From NCBI GenBank assembly GCA_016868455.1, contig VGGV01000004.1:1-64000 (forward strand): a stretch of 64,000 nucleotides of DNA, given 5' to 3'. Positions 34,501-41,895 of this stretch are shown in pieces (position 1 is the stretch's first letter; each line of letters starts with the position of its first letter). Origin of the DNA: Bacteroidota bacterium. GTDB lineage: Bacteria > Bacteroidota > Bacteroidia > Chitinophagales > Chitinophagaceae. The notes under the pieces are model-generated. The model had not been told where the DNA came from and searched no databases. It was given only the letters and a program-made list of their open reading frames with translations. The translations under genes and the position numbers were made by a program.

Positions 34501-35129
34501 GCAGAAGTATCCTTCACATCCTTATAGGTTCCCGGCTGGTTCAGCTCATGCGAACTTAATCCTGTTCCCGCTGCCGGTGAGTAAGGTTGGATGCTTACAC
34601 TTTCATACAGCAATCCTTTTTTATACAGCTCACTCAACAGCCACCAAACCGTTTCAATGTATTCGTTTTTGTAAGTGATGTACGGGTCATTCAAATCAAC
34701 CCAGTAACCCATCTTGCGGGTAATTTCATCCCACTTGTCTTTATACCGTAATACCGCTTCCCGGCATCCCTTATTATAGTCTTCAACAGAGATCTTTTTG
34801 CCAATATCTTCTTTGGTTATCCCTAACTCTTTTTCTACGCCCAGTTCAATCGGAAGGCCATGTGTATCCCAGCCGCCTTTTCTCTTTACCTGGAATCCTT
34901 TCATGGTTTTGTAGCGGCAAACCAAATCCTTCAGCGTTCTTGAAATAACATGGTGAATCCCGGGCATGCCATTGGCGCTGGGCGGGCCTTCATAAAACAC
35001 AAAGGGTGTGGCGCCATCCCGAAGAGAGACACTTTTTTCAAATGCCTGTGTCTCCGACCATTTGGTCAATATTTCCTGTTCAAAAGCCGGAAGATCCAGT
35101 CCAGTGAATTCTCTGTATTTAGTGATCAT
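31590..35129 (-). CDS. ileS: isoleucine--tRNA ligase, enlarged by in-frame repeat inserts
   Basis: 1179 residues from the ATG at 35129 (MITKYREFTGLDLPAFEQ). The class I motifs are PSANGMPGIHH (HIGH) and NKMSKRLGN (KMSKS); the editing domain has GTGIVHTAPAFG. It charges tRNA-Ile. Four or five stretches are foreign to the family and coded by repeats: KAQGTRDKAQE (~230-240), a tract with PPSGGRGAT (~312-329), EASPLRGGLEGAS (~649-661) and a C-terminal tract with PDSYRDE and APPDNNRDAIG (~1139-1164). All keep the frame and lie in surface-loop positions, so the enzyme should still work. A dksA-like gene follows after 4 bases. Confidence 0.96.
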   Translation of the reverse strand: MITKYREFTGLDLPAFEQEILTKWSETQAFEKSVSLRDGATPFVFYEGPPSANGMPGIHHVISRTLKDLVCRYKTMKGFQVKRKGGWDTHGLPIELGVEKELGITKEDIGKKISVEDYNKGCREAVLRYKDKWDEITRKMGYWVDLNDPYITYKNEYIETVWWLLSELYKKGLLYESVSIQPYSPAAGTGLSSHELNQPGTYKDVKDTSAVAMFKAVKNEKSQFLFDAAEKAQGTRDKAQEVFFLAWTTTPWTLPSNLGLTVGGNIDYVLVKTFNPYLHHEINVVLAKTLTGKYFKAEGENGNFENYLSQMNDPQSEGSKNPPSGGRGATPWKILAEFKGSEIEGCEYEQLLPFEANSPKVIEEITSGAKPFRVLVGDFVTTEDGTGIVHTAPAFGADDFKIGRKYNIGILTMVDREGKFVDGLGEFSNRYVKNYKDQKNYVDVNVDIAVKLKKENRAFKVEKYEHSYPHCWRTDKPVLYYPLDAWFIKTTAIKDRMVELNKTINWKPKSTGDGRFGNWLENMVDWNLSRSRYWGTPLPIWKTEDGEEEKCIGSIEELNAEIRKAAEVLGGETNKHYLHEGILDLHKPYVDEITLVSASGKPMKRVPDLIDVWFDSGAMPYAQWGLPDSSSNKFGTLSAENFFKYHAASEASPLRGGLEGASFPADFIAEGVDQTRGWFYTLHAIAALVFDSVAYKTCVSNGLVLDKNGNKMSKRLGNVVDPFKTIETFGADATRWYLITNASPWDNMKFDLDGIKEVQRKFFGTLYNTYQFFALYANVDGFAFKEAYIPLRQRPEIDRWILSSLNTVVKKANEYMDDYEPTQAGRVIEDFVDEHLSNWYVRLCRRRFWKGEYEQDKICAYQTLYECLETLTRLIAPISPFFSDSLFQNLNAVTGRHRVESAHHADYPVADTVAIDVSLEERMQLAQDASSLILSLRKKVNIKVRQPLQKVLIPVLNPFMKEQLQKVEDLIKAEVNVKEIEYLNPDNTFISKKIKPNFVALGKKLGPKMKAVSAALAQFTQEDIARFEKEGQYSLLLDGEPVILQASEVEISSEDIPGWTVATKGSLTAALDITVTPELEAEGNAREFVNRIQKIRKDSGFELTDRVDVKVYNANTLKDSLALYKDYICAEILADTLEFVPDSYRDEIQDGTAPPDNNRDAIGVEINDVSLNVIVLKKG
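31639..31712. repeat. two CCCGATAGC/GCTATCGGG palindromes inside the ileS 3' end
   Basis: CCCGATAGCATCCCGATTGTTATCGGGAG-type sequence (31639-31672) and CATCCCGATAGCTATCGGGA (31691-31710) are copies of one palindrome. Both are read in frame near the IleRS C-terminus. A related copy is at 36966 in the TonB receptor. Confidence 0.75.
33146..33183. repeat. G-rich palindrome inside ileS
   Basis: GGCCCCCTCCAAACC followed by TCCCCTCAGGGGGGAGGC. In the coding direction it reads EASPLRGGLEGAS, directly before FPADFIAEGVDQTRG where relatives have no such sequence. Confidence 0.8.
34143..34194. repeat. double hairpin repeat inside ileS
   Basis: CCCCCCGAAGGGGGG and ACCCTCACTTTGAGGGT lie next to each other. 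In the coding direction the segment reads DPQSEGSKNPPSGGRGATP, between a variable linker and WKILAEFKG of the editing domain. Confidence 0.8.
34409..34441. repeat. GGCACAAG simple repeat inside ileS
   Basis: In the coding direction AAGGCACAAGGCACAAG then AGACAAGGCACAAGAAG gives KAQGTRDKAQE just before the conserved FFLAWTTTPWTLPSN. It is a direct-repeat family, not a palindrome. Confidence 0.7.
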
Positions 35130-35161
35130 GTTAGGTCTTTTCCGCCCGATTTTTAAGTCGG

Positions 35162-35169
35162 CAAAGCTA
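35162..35169 (-). promoter_or_regulatory. putative -7 box of ileS (TAGCTTTG)
   Basis: On the minus strand TAGCTTTG lies 32 bases before the ATG at 35129, which supports the shorter ileS start over any start upstream of it. Confidence 0.5.
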
Positions 35170-35323
35170 CGAAAAACAAAGGGTGTTATAGAATAATAAA
35201 GAGGCTGTCTCAAAAGGATAGTCAGTTTGAGTTTATTGAAGGCTCACAATTTGATTGCCAATATTTCGACAAGCTGACTAAAGTCATACAGAAAATAAAT
35301 ATATTTTGAAAGTAAAATTGATT

Positions 35324-37567
35324 TTAAAATTTTGCACCCACACTAATAAAGAAAGTTCTTCCATCAGCAGGCAAAGCGCCGGGGCCAGGATACCCTCCCG
35401 CACGGCGGCTAAAATATTTTTCATCCAACAGGTTGTTGATGCCGGCTTTGATGTTCAGCCCTTTTGAAAATTTATATGTTGCGGTGATATCTGTTATTGA
35501 ATAAGCGGGAATCAATCCATTGTTTCCAGTGGCAGTTGGTATAACAGTATTGTTTGCATCACTGAATGTTTCACTGACATAACTAAGCTGTGCTGTCAGC
35601 AAAAATGATTTATAACCGGCTGTAATCCCGGCACGAAAAATATGCTCAGGGGCATTCTCCACTTTTTTCCCTTTGGTGGCTGCGTCTTTATGGTCGCTGC
35701 TGTAACGGGCATGAGTAAATCCGTAAGAGCCAAACAATATCAAATCAGCGGTAGTATTTTTTGTAAAAGCTCTCCATGGATTGAATTCGATATAGCTTTC
35801 AATTCCTTTACTGGTACTGTTGCCCACATTTGTAATCAATCTGTAAGATGGTGTGCCAGCCACTGTGATGGTACCCACACGATTATTATATTGAAGATAA
35901 AAACCGCTTACATCATACTGCAGCCAGCTTTTCACTTTGCCACGGTAACCAAAGTCAATATTATATCCCTGTGCATCTTTCAGTTCCGGGTCCACCACAT
36001 CTGTAGTGGGCGGCGCCTGCAGGTTGGCAAACTGGATAGGACGGTAAGCCTGGGTTATGTTTCCGTACAATTCTGTTTTGCCAATATGATATTCGGCTCC
36101 TATCCCTGCCAGCAGAAAACTTCTGCTGCGTTTAATATTCTGTAATAAAATTTCTCCACCTCCGGAAGTATAGCCATTGCGGCCGGATGCAGACGCTTTC
36201 AGCCATTCATATCGTATACCCGGAATGATGATGAGTTTTTTGCTGATCCGGAAAATATTTTCAATAAATATGGCGGCATTCTTTGAAATAAATTCAATAT
36301 CCCGTGGGTAATTACCGGATATGGTCATGTCATACCCTGTTCCGGTGGTTCCTTTACCGTCCGCAAACCGATAGGTGCTGCCAGTATATAAACGAATTCC
36401 ACCGGAAATTGTATTATTCATTTTTAAGAACTGGTAATCGGTAATGATCCGGCTTTCCAGTCCATAATTTCTGTATTTATCTGCATTCAGCAACCGGTTA
36501 TTATAGTTCATTGCCGACGGGTTGATGCTATCCCTTATCAGAATTGACTGGGTAAAACCAACGCTGTTGCGGTTGCCAATAGTAGCAAACAATTTTGTGT
36601 TCCATCTGGTAGAATTATTGATAGTATAGTTTGCGATTAATGCCGGTGTTGTCCAGGTAATATCAAACCAGTTGCGGCTGCGGAAACTTTGCTGTGGATT
36701 TTGTTCGGCCTGTACGTCTGTTAATCCTCCCGGCTGCTGGCTGCGGATATGCGAACGCATCAGTTCAGCTGTAAGCGAAAATTTCGGTGTGAAATAATAT
36801 GTAACCGTCCCGTACCCAGAATTTGTAAAATACCTGCTGTTTTGCCTCCAGCCATCTCCATTGCGGTGGTCAAAAAAAGAATAGTAATGCCACTTCCCTG
36901 TTTTACCGCCAATAGCATTGTATGAATTAAACAGGGAATTGCTGCCAATAGTTTGCTGTGTTTCAACCCCGATAGCAATCGGGGCAAATTTCTTCCCTGC
37001 GTGGCCGGCAGGCGGGTTTATCTCACTGCCATTCCGTAAGATATAATTCACCAGCCCTCCAAACTGCGGGCCGTATTGCAATGAACCCTGCCCTCTTACC
37101 ACTTCAATTCTTTGTACGGCCTGCAGTTGCGGGTTATAATAGGCTTCGGGATATCCAAACGGATCAGCCGCTATATCATACCCATTCTGCCGGATATTGA
37201 ATTCCCAGCTTCGGTTGGGGCTCAGCCCCCTTGCTGCAATTCCGATCTGGATGCCGCTTGGATCACTTTCCCAGATATGAATACCCGGCACTTTCGCCAT
37301 CACCTGGCGCATGGTGTTGGTCACCACATTGCCCTGCACATTGTCCAATACGATGAGTGCATTTTTCTTACCTGCATAGATAGAAGTGCCGACCACTTCG
37401 GGCATTTGCTGGTAATCACTTTTGCTGTTGCGGCCAACAACTGTTACATCCGGCAGGTATTTATGAGCGGGGTTGAGGGAATCGTCATGAAAAATTTTCG
37501 TTGAATCCTGCGCTTGTATTTCAATGACTGTAATCAATCCAGCCAGCGCCATTAATCTTCTCAGCAT
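35324..37567 (-). CDS. TonB-dependent outer-membrane receptor (FecA-like)
   Basis: 747 residues from the ATG at 37567, which gives the signal peptide MLRRLMALAGLITVIEIQAQ; an upstream extension would run through a terminator. The plug domain starts near PDVTVVGRNSKSD and includes VVTNTMRQVMAKVPGIHIWE and IEVVRGQGSLQYGPQFGG, a pattern seen in ferric-citrate receptors. The beta-barrel ends RTFFISVGAKF with a terminal phenylalanine. It likely imports an iron chelate using TonB energy. In the region after the plug, PPAGHAGKKFAPIAIG is coded by two repeat families (36966-37016) and is absent from relatives. No Fur box is recognised. Confidence 0.92.
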   Translation of the reverse strand: MLRRLMALAGLITVIEIQAQDSTKIFHDDSLNPAHKYLPDVTVVGRNSKSDYQQMPEVVGTSIYAGKKNALIVLDNVQGNVVTNTMRQVMAKVPGIHIWESDPSGIQIGIAARGLSPNRSWEFNIRQNGYDIAADPFGYPEAYYNPQLQAVQRIEVVRGQGSLQYGPQFGGLVNYILRNGSEINPPAGHAGKKFAPIAIGVETQQTIGSNSLFNSYNAIGGKTGKWHYYSFFDHRNGDGWRQNSRYFTNSGYGTVTYYFTPKFSLTAELMRSHIRSQQPGGLTDVQAEQNPQQSFRSRNWFDITWTTPALIANYTINNSTRWNTKLFATIGNRNSVGFTQSILIRDSINPSAMNYNNRLLNADKYRNYGLESRIITDYQFLKMNNTISGGIRLYTGSTYRFADGKGTTGTGYDMTISGNYPRDIEFISKNAAIFIENIFRISKKLIIIPGIRYEWLKASASGRNGYTSGGGEILLQNIKRSRSFLLAGIGAEYHIGKTELYGNITQAYRPIQFANLQAPPTTDVVDPELKDAQGYNIDFGYRGKVKSWLQYDVSGFYLQYNNRVGTITVAGTPSYRLITNVGNSTSKGIESYIEFNPWRAFTKNTTADLILFGSYGFTHARYSSDHKDAATKGKKVENAPEHIFRAGITAGYKSFLLTAQLSYVSETFSDANNTVIPTATGNNGLIPAYSITDITATYKFSKGLNIKAGINNLLDEKYFSRRAGGYPGPGALPADGRTFFISVGAKF
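36966..37016. repeat. two palindromes inside the TonB receptor gene
   Basis: ACCCCGATAGCAATCGGGG and CCCTGCGTGGCCGGCAGGCGGG lie 10 bases apart. They are read in frame as part of NPPAGHAGKKFAPIAIGVE between the plug and the first barrel strands. Confidence 0.7.
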
Positions 37568-37645
37568 ATCCGGTTTTTCTGCAAAGGTGGTTGCAGGCAA
37601 CAAGCATAAAATGCCGTTTCGGGAAAAGGGTTTACGGAAAAAGAA

Positions 37646-37672
37646 AAAGCTGTTCAATAATGAACAGCTTTT
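37646..37672 (-). terminator. terminator of the DUF4920 gene
   Basis: AAAGCTGTTCA and TGAACAGCTTT form a stem. On the minus strand it is followed by TTCTTTTTC. It lies 23 bases after the stop of the gene at 37695 and before the TonB receptor start. Confidence 0.8.
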
Positions 37673-37694
37673 CAAAAAGATTTGTTTTGTTTTA

Positions 37695-38171
37695 TTACTC
37701 CACCACCACAATCCCTTTGGCCATTACCCTAATCTCTTTTTGGGGTTCCTTTATGGCATCAATTTCTTCTTTTGATTTACCGGCATCCTCTGCATAATGT
37801 TTCAGTTCGGCCACAGAAGTGGTCCTGAACTTCATCTCGCCGTCAATAACAACCGTTTTACCTTTAGCGGCAAGAGGCAGGAAAAATCCATAATCTTTCA
37901 TTTTTACCGTAGCCGTTTCACCATTGCCAAGGTCAAGTTTTACCCAGCATCCCTTTTTTTCGCATACTTCCACAACCCTGGCTTTAATCTTGCCATCAAC
38001 CTCCTCTTTTCCGCCGCTGAGTTTTGCCATCGCATCACTGATTGGCATTGCTCCTTCGGGGTTTACTTTTTCTCCATACCATTCGCCGGGTTTGGCATCA
38101 CCTTCAGGGGGCTGGGCATTGGCCAGAAAAGCAAAGAAGGCCAGAAAGAGGGTAAACAATACTTTTTTCAT
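37695..38171 (-). CDS. DUF4920 domain protein, exported
   Basis: 158 residues with signal peptide MKKVLFTLFLAFFAFLANAQ. The mature part has the DUF4920 pattern: a small OB-like beta domain with KARVVEVCEKKGCWVKLDL (a CxxxxC pair), MKDYGFFLPL and FRTTSVAELKHYAEDAGKS. Function is unknown; the cysteine pair could bind a metal or form a disulfide. Its -7 box (38228-38235) is followed at once by a palindrome in the leader. The neighbours are a di-haem peroxidase gene upstream and a TonB receptor downstream. Confidence 0.85.
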   Translation of the reverse strand: MKKVLFTLFLAFFAFLANAQPPEGDAKPGEWYGEKVNPEGAMPISDAMAKLSGGKEEVDGKIKARVVEVCEKKGCWVKLDLGNGETATVKMKDYGFFLPLAAKGKTVVIDGEMKFRTTSVAELKHYAEDAGKSKEEIDAIKEPQKEIRVMAKGIVVVE

Positions 38172-38207
38172 GATTATCTTTTTTGGTTATTTTAAATCTT
38201 TGAACCG

Positions 38208-38227
38208 CCTGCCTGTTGGCAGACAGG
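38208..38227. repeat. CCTGCC-family palindrome in the leader of the DUF4920 gene
   Basis: CCTGCCTGTTGGCAGACAGG lies directly downstream (minus strand) of TATCTTTG. It would form a hairpin at or near the 5' end of the mRNA. Confidence 0.7.
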
Positions 38228-38235
38228 CAAAGATA
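38228..38235 (-). promoter_or_regulatory. putative -7 box of the DUF4920 gene (TATCTTTG)
   Basis: A perfect TAnnTTTG match on the minus strand, 56 bases before the ATG at 38171, immediately followed by a palindrome. Confidence 0.5.
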
Positions 38236-38257
38236 GTTGTTCAGGCAAAACAGTTGC

Positions 38258-39315
38258 TTACTCTGGTAGTACTGGTTTTTCAAATTCCGCAGGTGGGGCA
38301 GATATTGCTTTCAAAAAAGAAAGCAGGTCTTTTTGTTCTTTTGAACCCAGCCCCAGGCTTCGGATCAGGGGCGAGGCCTCTTCGGGCGGGTATCTGGCCG
38401 TGCTGTAGCGGCTTATAATTAGCTCAAGGCTGTTCATTTTGCCATTGTGCATCCAGGGGCCGGTGCGTGCCACATCCCGCAACGAAGGAGTTTTAAATTT
38501 TCGCAGGTCCTCCTCTTTATGCGTTACCTTATAAAGCCCGTCATCATCGTACATGAATGTGATGTTATTTCTGTGAAACTGGTTATCTGTGAACAACGGC
38601 CCGTGATGGCAATTCATGCACCTCGCCTGGGTACGGAATAAATGAAGGCCGCGGAGTTCACTGTTTGATAGTGCTTTTCTGTCACCTTCAAGAAATTCAT
38701 CAAACCTGCTTTTGCGGCTTATCACCGTTTTTTCAAAAATGGCAATAGCTTCCGTCATCCTGTCCGGGTTTATCCCTTCATCGCCATAGGCTTTTTTAAA
38801 CAGCTCACGGTATCCTTTTATTCTGCGAAGTTTCATCATCACTTCCGGCATCTCGCTGTGCATTTCTGTTTCGCTGATGATGGGTGCAAAAGCCTGGTCC
38901 TGCAAATCCCTTGCACGTCCATCCCAAAAAAGTTTTTTATAAACCCAGCTGTTTTGAATGGTGGGGGCATTCCTTTTTGTGACAGCGCCTCCATGCCCTT
39001 CCGATTTTTCTTTTCCATCCGTCCAGTTCATTTCCGGCTGGTGGCAGGTAGCGCAGCTTATTTTTCCTGAACCGCTGAGCCTTGTATCAAAAAATAAAGC
39101 CTTGCCCAGTTCAATGATATGCCTCAGCGAGTTCTTTTGTTTTTCAACTGGGCTTTCGGGCAATACACCGAGCTCAGTCCACTGAACACTTTCATCCACC
39201 AAAGGTTTTGGCCGTTGCGAGGACGGGCGGGAATAGATATCACGAAGACTTTTTTACGGTAAGAAAAAGATAAAACGCTAATAACAAGAAGGGACAGTAC
39301 TGCCAGCTTATTCAT
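38258..39315 (-). CDS. di-haem cytochrome c peroxidase (MauG/CcpA-like), frameshifted near its 5' end
   Basis: The enzyme reduces H2O2 (or acts as a MauG-like oxidase) in the periplasm using two c-type haems. The two haem-binding sites are CATCHQ and CMNCHHG; FDTRLSGSGKISCATCH and the final DLLSFLKAISAP are family sequence. The intact frame can be followed only up to about 39250 (SLRDIYSRPSSQRPKP). The signal peptide MNKLAVLSLLVISVLSFSYRKK is in another frame from an ATG at 39315. A run of six T (A on the coding strand) at 39250-39255 separates them; seven would restore one frame. A real homopolymer mutation or a sequencing error are both possible. Confidence 0.85.
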
Positions 39316-39323
39316 AAGCAAAT

Positions 39324-40268
39324 TTATGCCCTGAATAAAAGCTCACATGGTTTTAAACCTGTATGTTTCTTAAACGCTGTGGAGAAATGGGAGATAGAGG
39401 AATAGCCCAGCAGTATGGATACCTCTGTTACGCTTAAACCTTTTTCATAGAGCAGGTACTTTGCATGTTCCATCCGCTGGCTTTGATAAAAGTCAAATAC
39501 GGTGGTGCCAAATAACTCCTTGAACCCTTTTTTCAGGTAGCATTCGTTGATAGCCACTTTGCGGCTGAGTTCTTTAATAGTGACCGGCTCGCCGATATGC
39601 TGAATGAGTATCTCCCTGGCCTTTACAATCTTTTCCCGGTCAGCTTCATTGGCCAGAAACTTGCAGTTTACCACATCAATCTCTTTTTCGCCCAGCATAC
39701 AATCAAGGCTGTAAAGCAGCAGCATCTGGGTTTGCGCATTGATGTAGATATTTTCCAGGGTATCTGTATAGGTGTGGTTCAGCACACCTTCCAGTACCAT
39801 CCTTGTCTTGCCGCAAAGCGGCAGTATTTTGGTAAATGAAGACCGGTGCTTAAAGTTCAGGATATCATCCGTAAGAACCGTATTTCCTTTTCTGGGTTTT
39901 ACAAACTGGCCCAGGTGCATGGGGGAAAACCTGAAGCTCACCACATCCACACTGTCCACTCTTTCCACACAGCTTTTGGAGGCCCCGAACTGGCACATGT
40001 CGCATTCTGTATCCTTTTTACGGCAATACACATTGCCGCTTACACAAAAACGCAGCTCCAGGTAATTGGCAGAAGGTTCGTTTTTGGTGTAATGATAAAC
40101 CATCATACCCGTGTCCTCAATATTCCATTGGGGGTTACGCCGGTAACGGTGAATGGTATAGTGCACCGAGCCCGGTATCTGCTGCTGTCTTTCCTGCAGC
40201 AGGTGCATTTCTCCCTGCATCAGATTCTGTTTATAAGACAGTGATAATATATCCGGGGGGGTATACAT
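39324..40268 (-). CDS. AraC family transcriptional regulator with an N-terminal cysteine cluster
   Basis: 314 residues. The C-terminal ~100 residues are the double helix-turn-helix: PVTIKELSRKVAINECYLKK, then FDFYQSQRMEHAKYLLYEKG and LGYSSISHFSTAFKKHTGLKP. The N-terminal sensor half is not a standard cupin. It carries five cysteines at 75, 82, 89, 92 and 100 (VYCRKKDTECDMC and SKSC), suggesting a metal, cluster or redox sensor. The regulator is divergent from lpxA and followed by the cytochrome c peroxidase gene. The target genes are not evident. An ATG at 40220 (MQGEMHLL) is an alternative start. Confidence 0.85.
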   Translation of the reverse strand: MYTPPDILSLSYKQNLMQGEMHLLQERQQQIPGSVHYTIHRYRRNPQWNIEDTGMMVYHYTKNEPSANYLELRFCVSGNVYCRKKDTECDMCQFGASKSCVERVDSVDVVSFRFSPMHLGQFVKPRKGNTVLTDDILNFKHRSSFTKILPLCGKTRMVLEGVLNHTYTDTLENIYINAQTQMLLLYSLDCMLGEKEIDVVNCKFLANEADREKIVKAREILIQHIGEPVTIKELSRKVAINECYLKKGFKELFGTTVFDFYQSQRMEHAKYLLYEKGLSVTEVSILLGYSSISHFSTAFKKHTGLKPCELLFRA

Positions 40269-40388
40269 TTAAACAGCAAATTTACATCTTTCAGATCAAT
40301 ATTAATGTTGTAACGCCAAAGTTGCTCGTTTGGCCTTCATTTTTAACAGCGTATGCTGAAAAAAACTTCCATTTTTGGCGGCAAGGGC

Positions 40389-40396
40389 TAACTTTG
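40389..40396 (+). promoter_or_regulatory. putative -7 box of lpxA (TAACTTTG)
   Basis: A perfect TAnnTTTG match 78 bases before the lpxA ATG. The palindrome 40396-40433 begins at its last base. Confidence 0.5.
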
Positions 40397-40433
40397 CCCA
40401 CCTTCGTCCTGAAAATTCAGGACTACGGTGGGC
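40396..40433. repeat. long palindrome in the lpxA leader
   Basis: GCCCACCTTCGTCCTGAA and TTCAGGACTACGGTGGGC form a nearly perfect 18-bp stem with almost no loop. It starts at the -7 box, so it would be the 5' end of the lpxA mRNA. Confidence 0.8.
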
Positions 40434-40474
40434 AAGCCTGCAAGGTTTTTAAAACCAGTGTACATAATAGAATA

Positions 40475-41281
40475 ATGATCCACCCGCATACTTATATTCA
40501 TCCAAATGCGAAGCTGGTGACCAATGTAAAGGTTGACCCGTTTACCGTCATTCACCAGGACGTGGAGATTGGCGACGGAACCTGGATCGGATCTAACGTA
40601 ACGATTATGGAAGGTGCCCGGATCGGGAAGAACTGCCGCATTTTTCCCGGAGCGGTAATAGCAGCCATACCGCAGGACTTGAAATTCCACGGAGAGTATT
40701 CTACTGTTGTTATCGGGGATAATACCACCATCCGGGAATTTGTAACGGTAAACAGGGGTACGGCCGACCGGGAAAAGACCGTAATCGGTAAAAACTGCCT
40801 GATCATGGCCTATTCTCATTTTGCACATGACTGTATTGTGGGTGATAACGTAATTGTAAGTAATAATACACAGGTAGCCGGGCATGTCATCATTGGCGAA
40901 TGGGCCATACTGGCCGGTATGTGCGCTGTACACCAGTTTGTAAAGATTGGCGCCCATTCATTTATTGCGGGCGGATCGCTGGTCAGCAAAGATGTGCCCC
41001 CGTATATCAAAGCCGGCCGTACGCCGTTAAGTTATGCCGGTGTGAATTCTATCGGGCTTAAGCGCCGGGGCTTTAGTGTGGAACGCATCAATCATATCCT
41101 TGACATTTACCGGGTATTGTACAACAAAGGCATGAACACCAGCCAGGCCATTGAATATATTGAAGAAGAAATGCCTGCCACGGATGAACGGGATGAGATC
41201 GTAACTTTTGTGCGGGAAAGCGGCCGCGGCATCATCAAACGCTTCACTAAAGGAAACCATGATGACGATTTCCCTGTCTGA
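40475..41281 (+). CDS. lpxA: acyl-ACP--UDP-N-acetylglucosamine O-acyltransferase
   Basis: 268 residues from the ATG at 40475 (MIHPHTYIHPNAKL), the normal N-terminus; longer readings cross the palindrome and promoter. LpxA transfers a hydroxyacyl chain to UDP-GlcNAc, the first step of lipid A. The hexapeptide left-handed beta-helix repeats are obvious (VEIGDGTWIGSNVTI and so on). The catalytic histidine is H118 in AYSHFAHDC. The C-terminal helical domain begins at SIGLKRRGFS. The usual lpxD/lpxC-fabZ neighbours are absent. Its last 23 bases overlap the next ABC ATPase gene. Confidence 0.94.
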   Translation: MIHPHTYIHPNAKLVTNVKVDPFTVIHQDVEIGDGTWIGSNVTIMEGARIGKNCRIFPGAVIAAIPQDLKFHGEYSTVVIGDNTTIREFVTVNRGTADREKTVIGKNCLIMAYSHFAHDCIVGDNVIVSNNTQVAGHVIIGEWAILAGMCAVHQFVKIGAHSFIAGGSLVSKDVPPYIKAGRTPLSYAGVNSIGLKRRGFSVERINHILDIYRVLYNKGMNTSQAIEYIEEEMPATDERDEIVTFVRESGRGIIKRFTKGNHDDDFPV

Positions 41282-41885
41282 CGCAGGAAAGCGGTACAAC
41301 CGTGACTGGATCTTCCGCCATTTCAATTACAGTTTTGAATCAGGGAAATCTTATGCTATTACGGGTCCTAACGGCAGTGGAAAAAGCACATTGCTGCAGG
41401 CCATCGGCGGCTCCCTGCTGCTGAATGAAGGAAAAATAGATTATACCATCGGAGCAAAACCTTGTTCCGCAGAAAACGCCTACCGACATGTTTCCATCTG
41501 CGCGCCTTACCTGGAACTGATCGAAGAGATGAGTGTGAAGGAATTTCTGGATTTTCACCATGGCTTCAAACCCTTCCTTCCGGGAATTACTGATGATTTT
41601 ATTATCAGAACAATCGGCCTTGAGAAAGCGGTAAAGAAGCAAATACGGTATTATTCCTCAGGCATGAAGCAGCGGGTAAAACTGGCCCAGTGTATCTTTT
41701 CCGATACAGCATTGGTATTGCTGGATGAGCCCTGCACCAACCTGGACAGTACCGGTATCCGCCTTTACCATGATCTGATCAATCGTTATTGCCAGAACAG
41801 GCTGGTGGTTGTCAGCAGTAACGACGAGGTGGAATATGGCTGGTGCAAGGCTGTTCTGAATATCAGTGATTATAAATCCAACTGA
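41259..41885 (+). CDS. ABC transporter ATP-binding protein
   Basis: 208 residues from the ATG at 41259 (a second ATG follows at once), inside the end of lpxA. Walker A is GPNGSGKS at residues 36-43, the signature motif is YSSGMKQRVKLAQ and Walker B is LVLLDEP. It is a short ATPase of the kind paired with ABC-2 permeases. The Q-loop and H-loop regions are weak (the switch position reads VSSNDE rather than a histidine). No permease gene is adjacent. Translational coupling with lpxA suggests an envelope role, but that is inference. Confidence 0.88.
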   Translation: MMTISLSDAGKRYNRDWIFRHFNYSFESGKSYAITGPNGSGKSTLLQAIGGSLLLNEGKIDYTIGAKPCSAENAYRHVSICAPYLELIEEMSVKEFLDFHHGFKPFLPGITDDFIIRTIGLEKAVKKQIRYYSSGMKQRVKLAQCIFSDTALVLLDEPCTNLDSTGIRLYHDLINRYCQNRLVVVSSNDEVEYGWCKAVLNISDYKSN

Positions 41886-41895
41886 TGTCTGCTGA

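Noticed and set aside
35195-35216. GAGGCTGTCTCAAAAGG motif, also GCCTGTCTCAAAA at 10813, as possible IS ends
   Set aside because: Only two short and unequal copies, with no transposase, target duplication or matching inverted end.
37568-37711. Extended N-terminus of the TonB receptor
   Set aside because: The extension crosses the terminator at 37646-37672 and lacks a signal peptide; the ATG at 37567 gives a clean signal.
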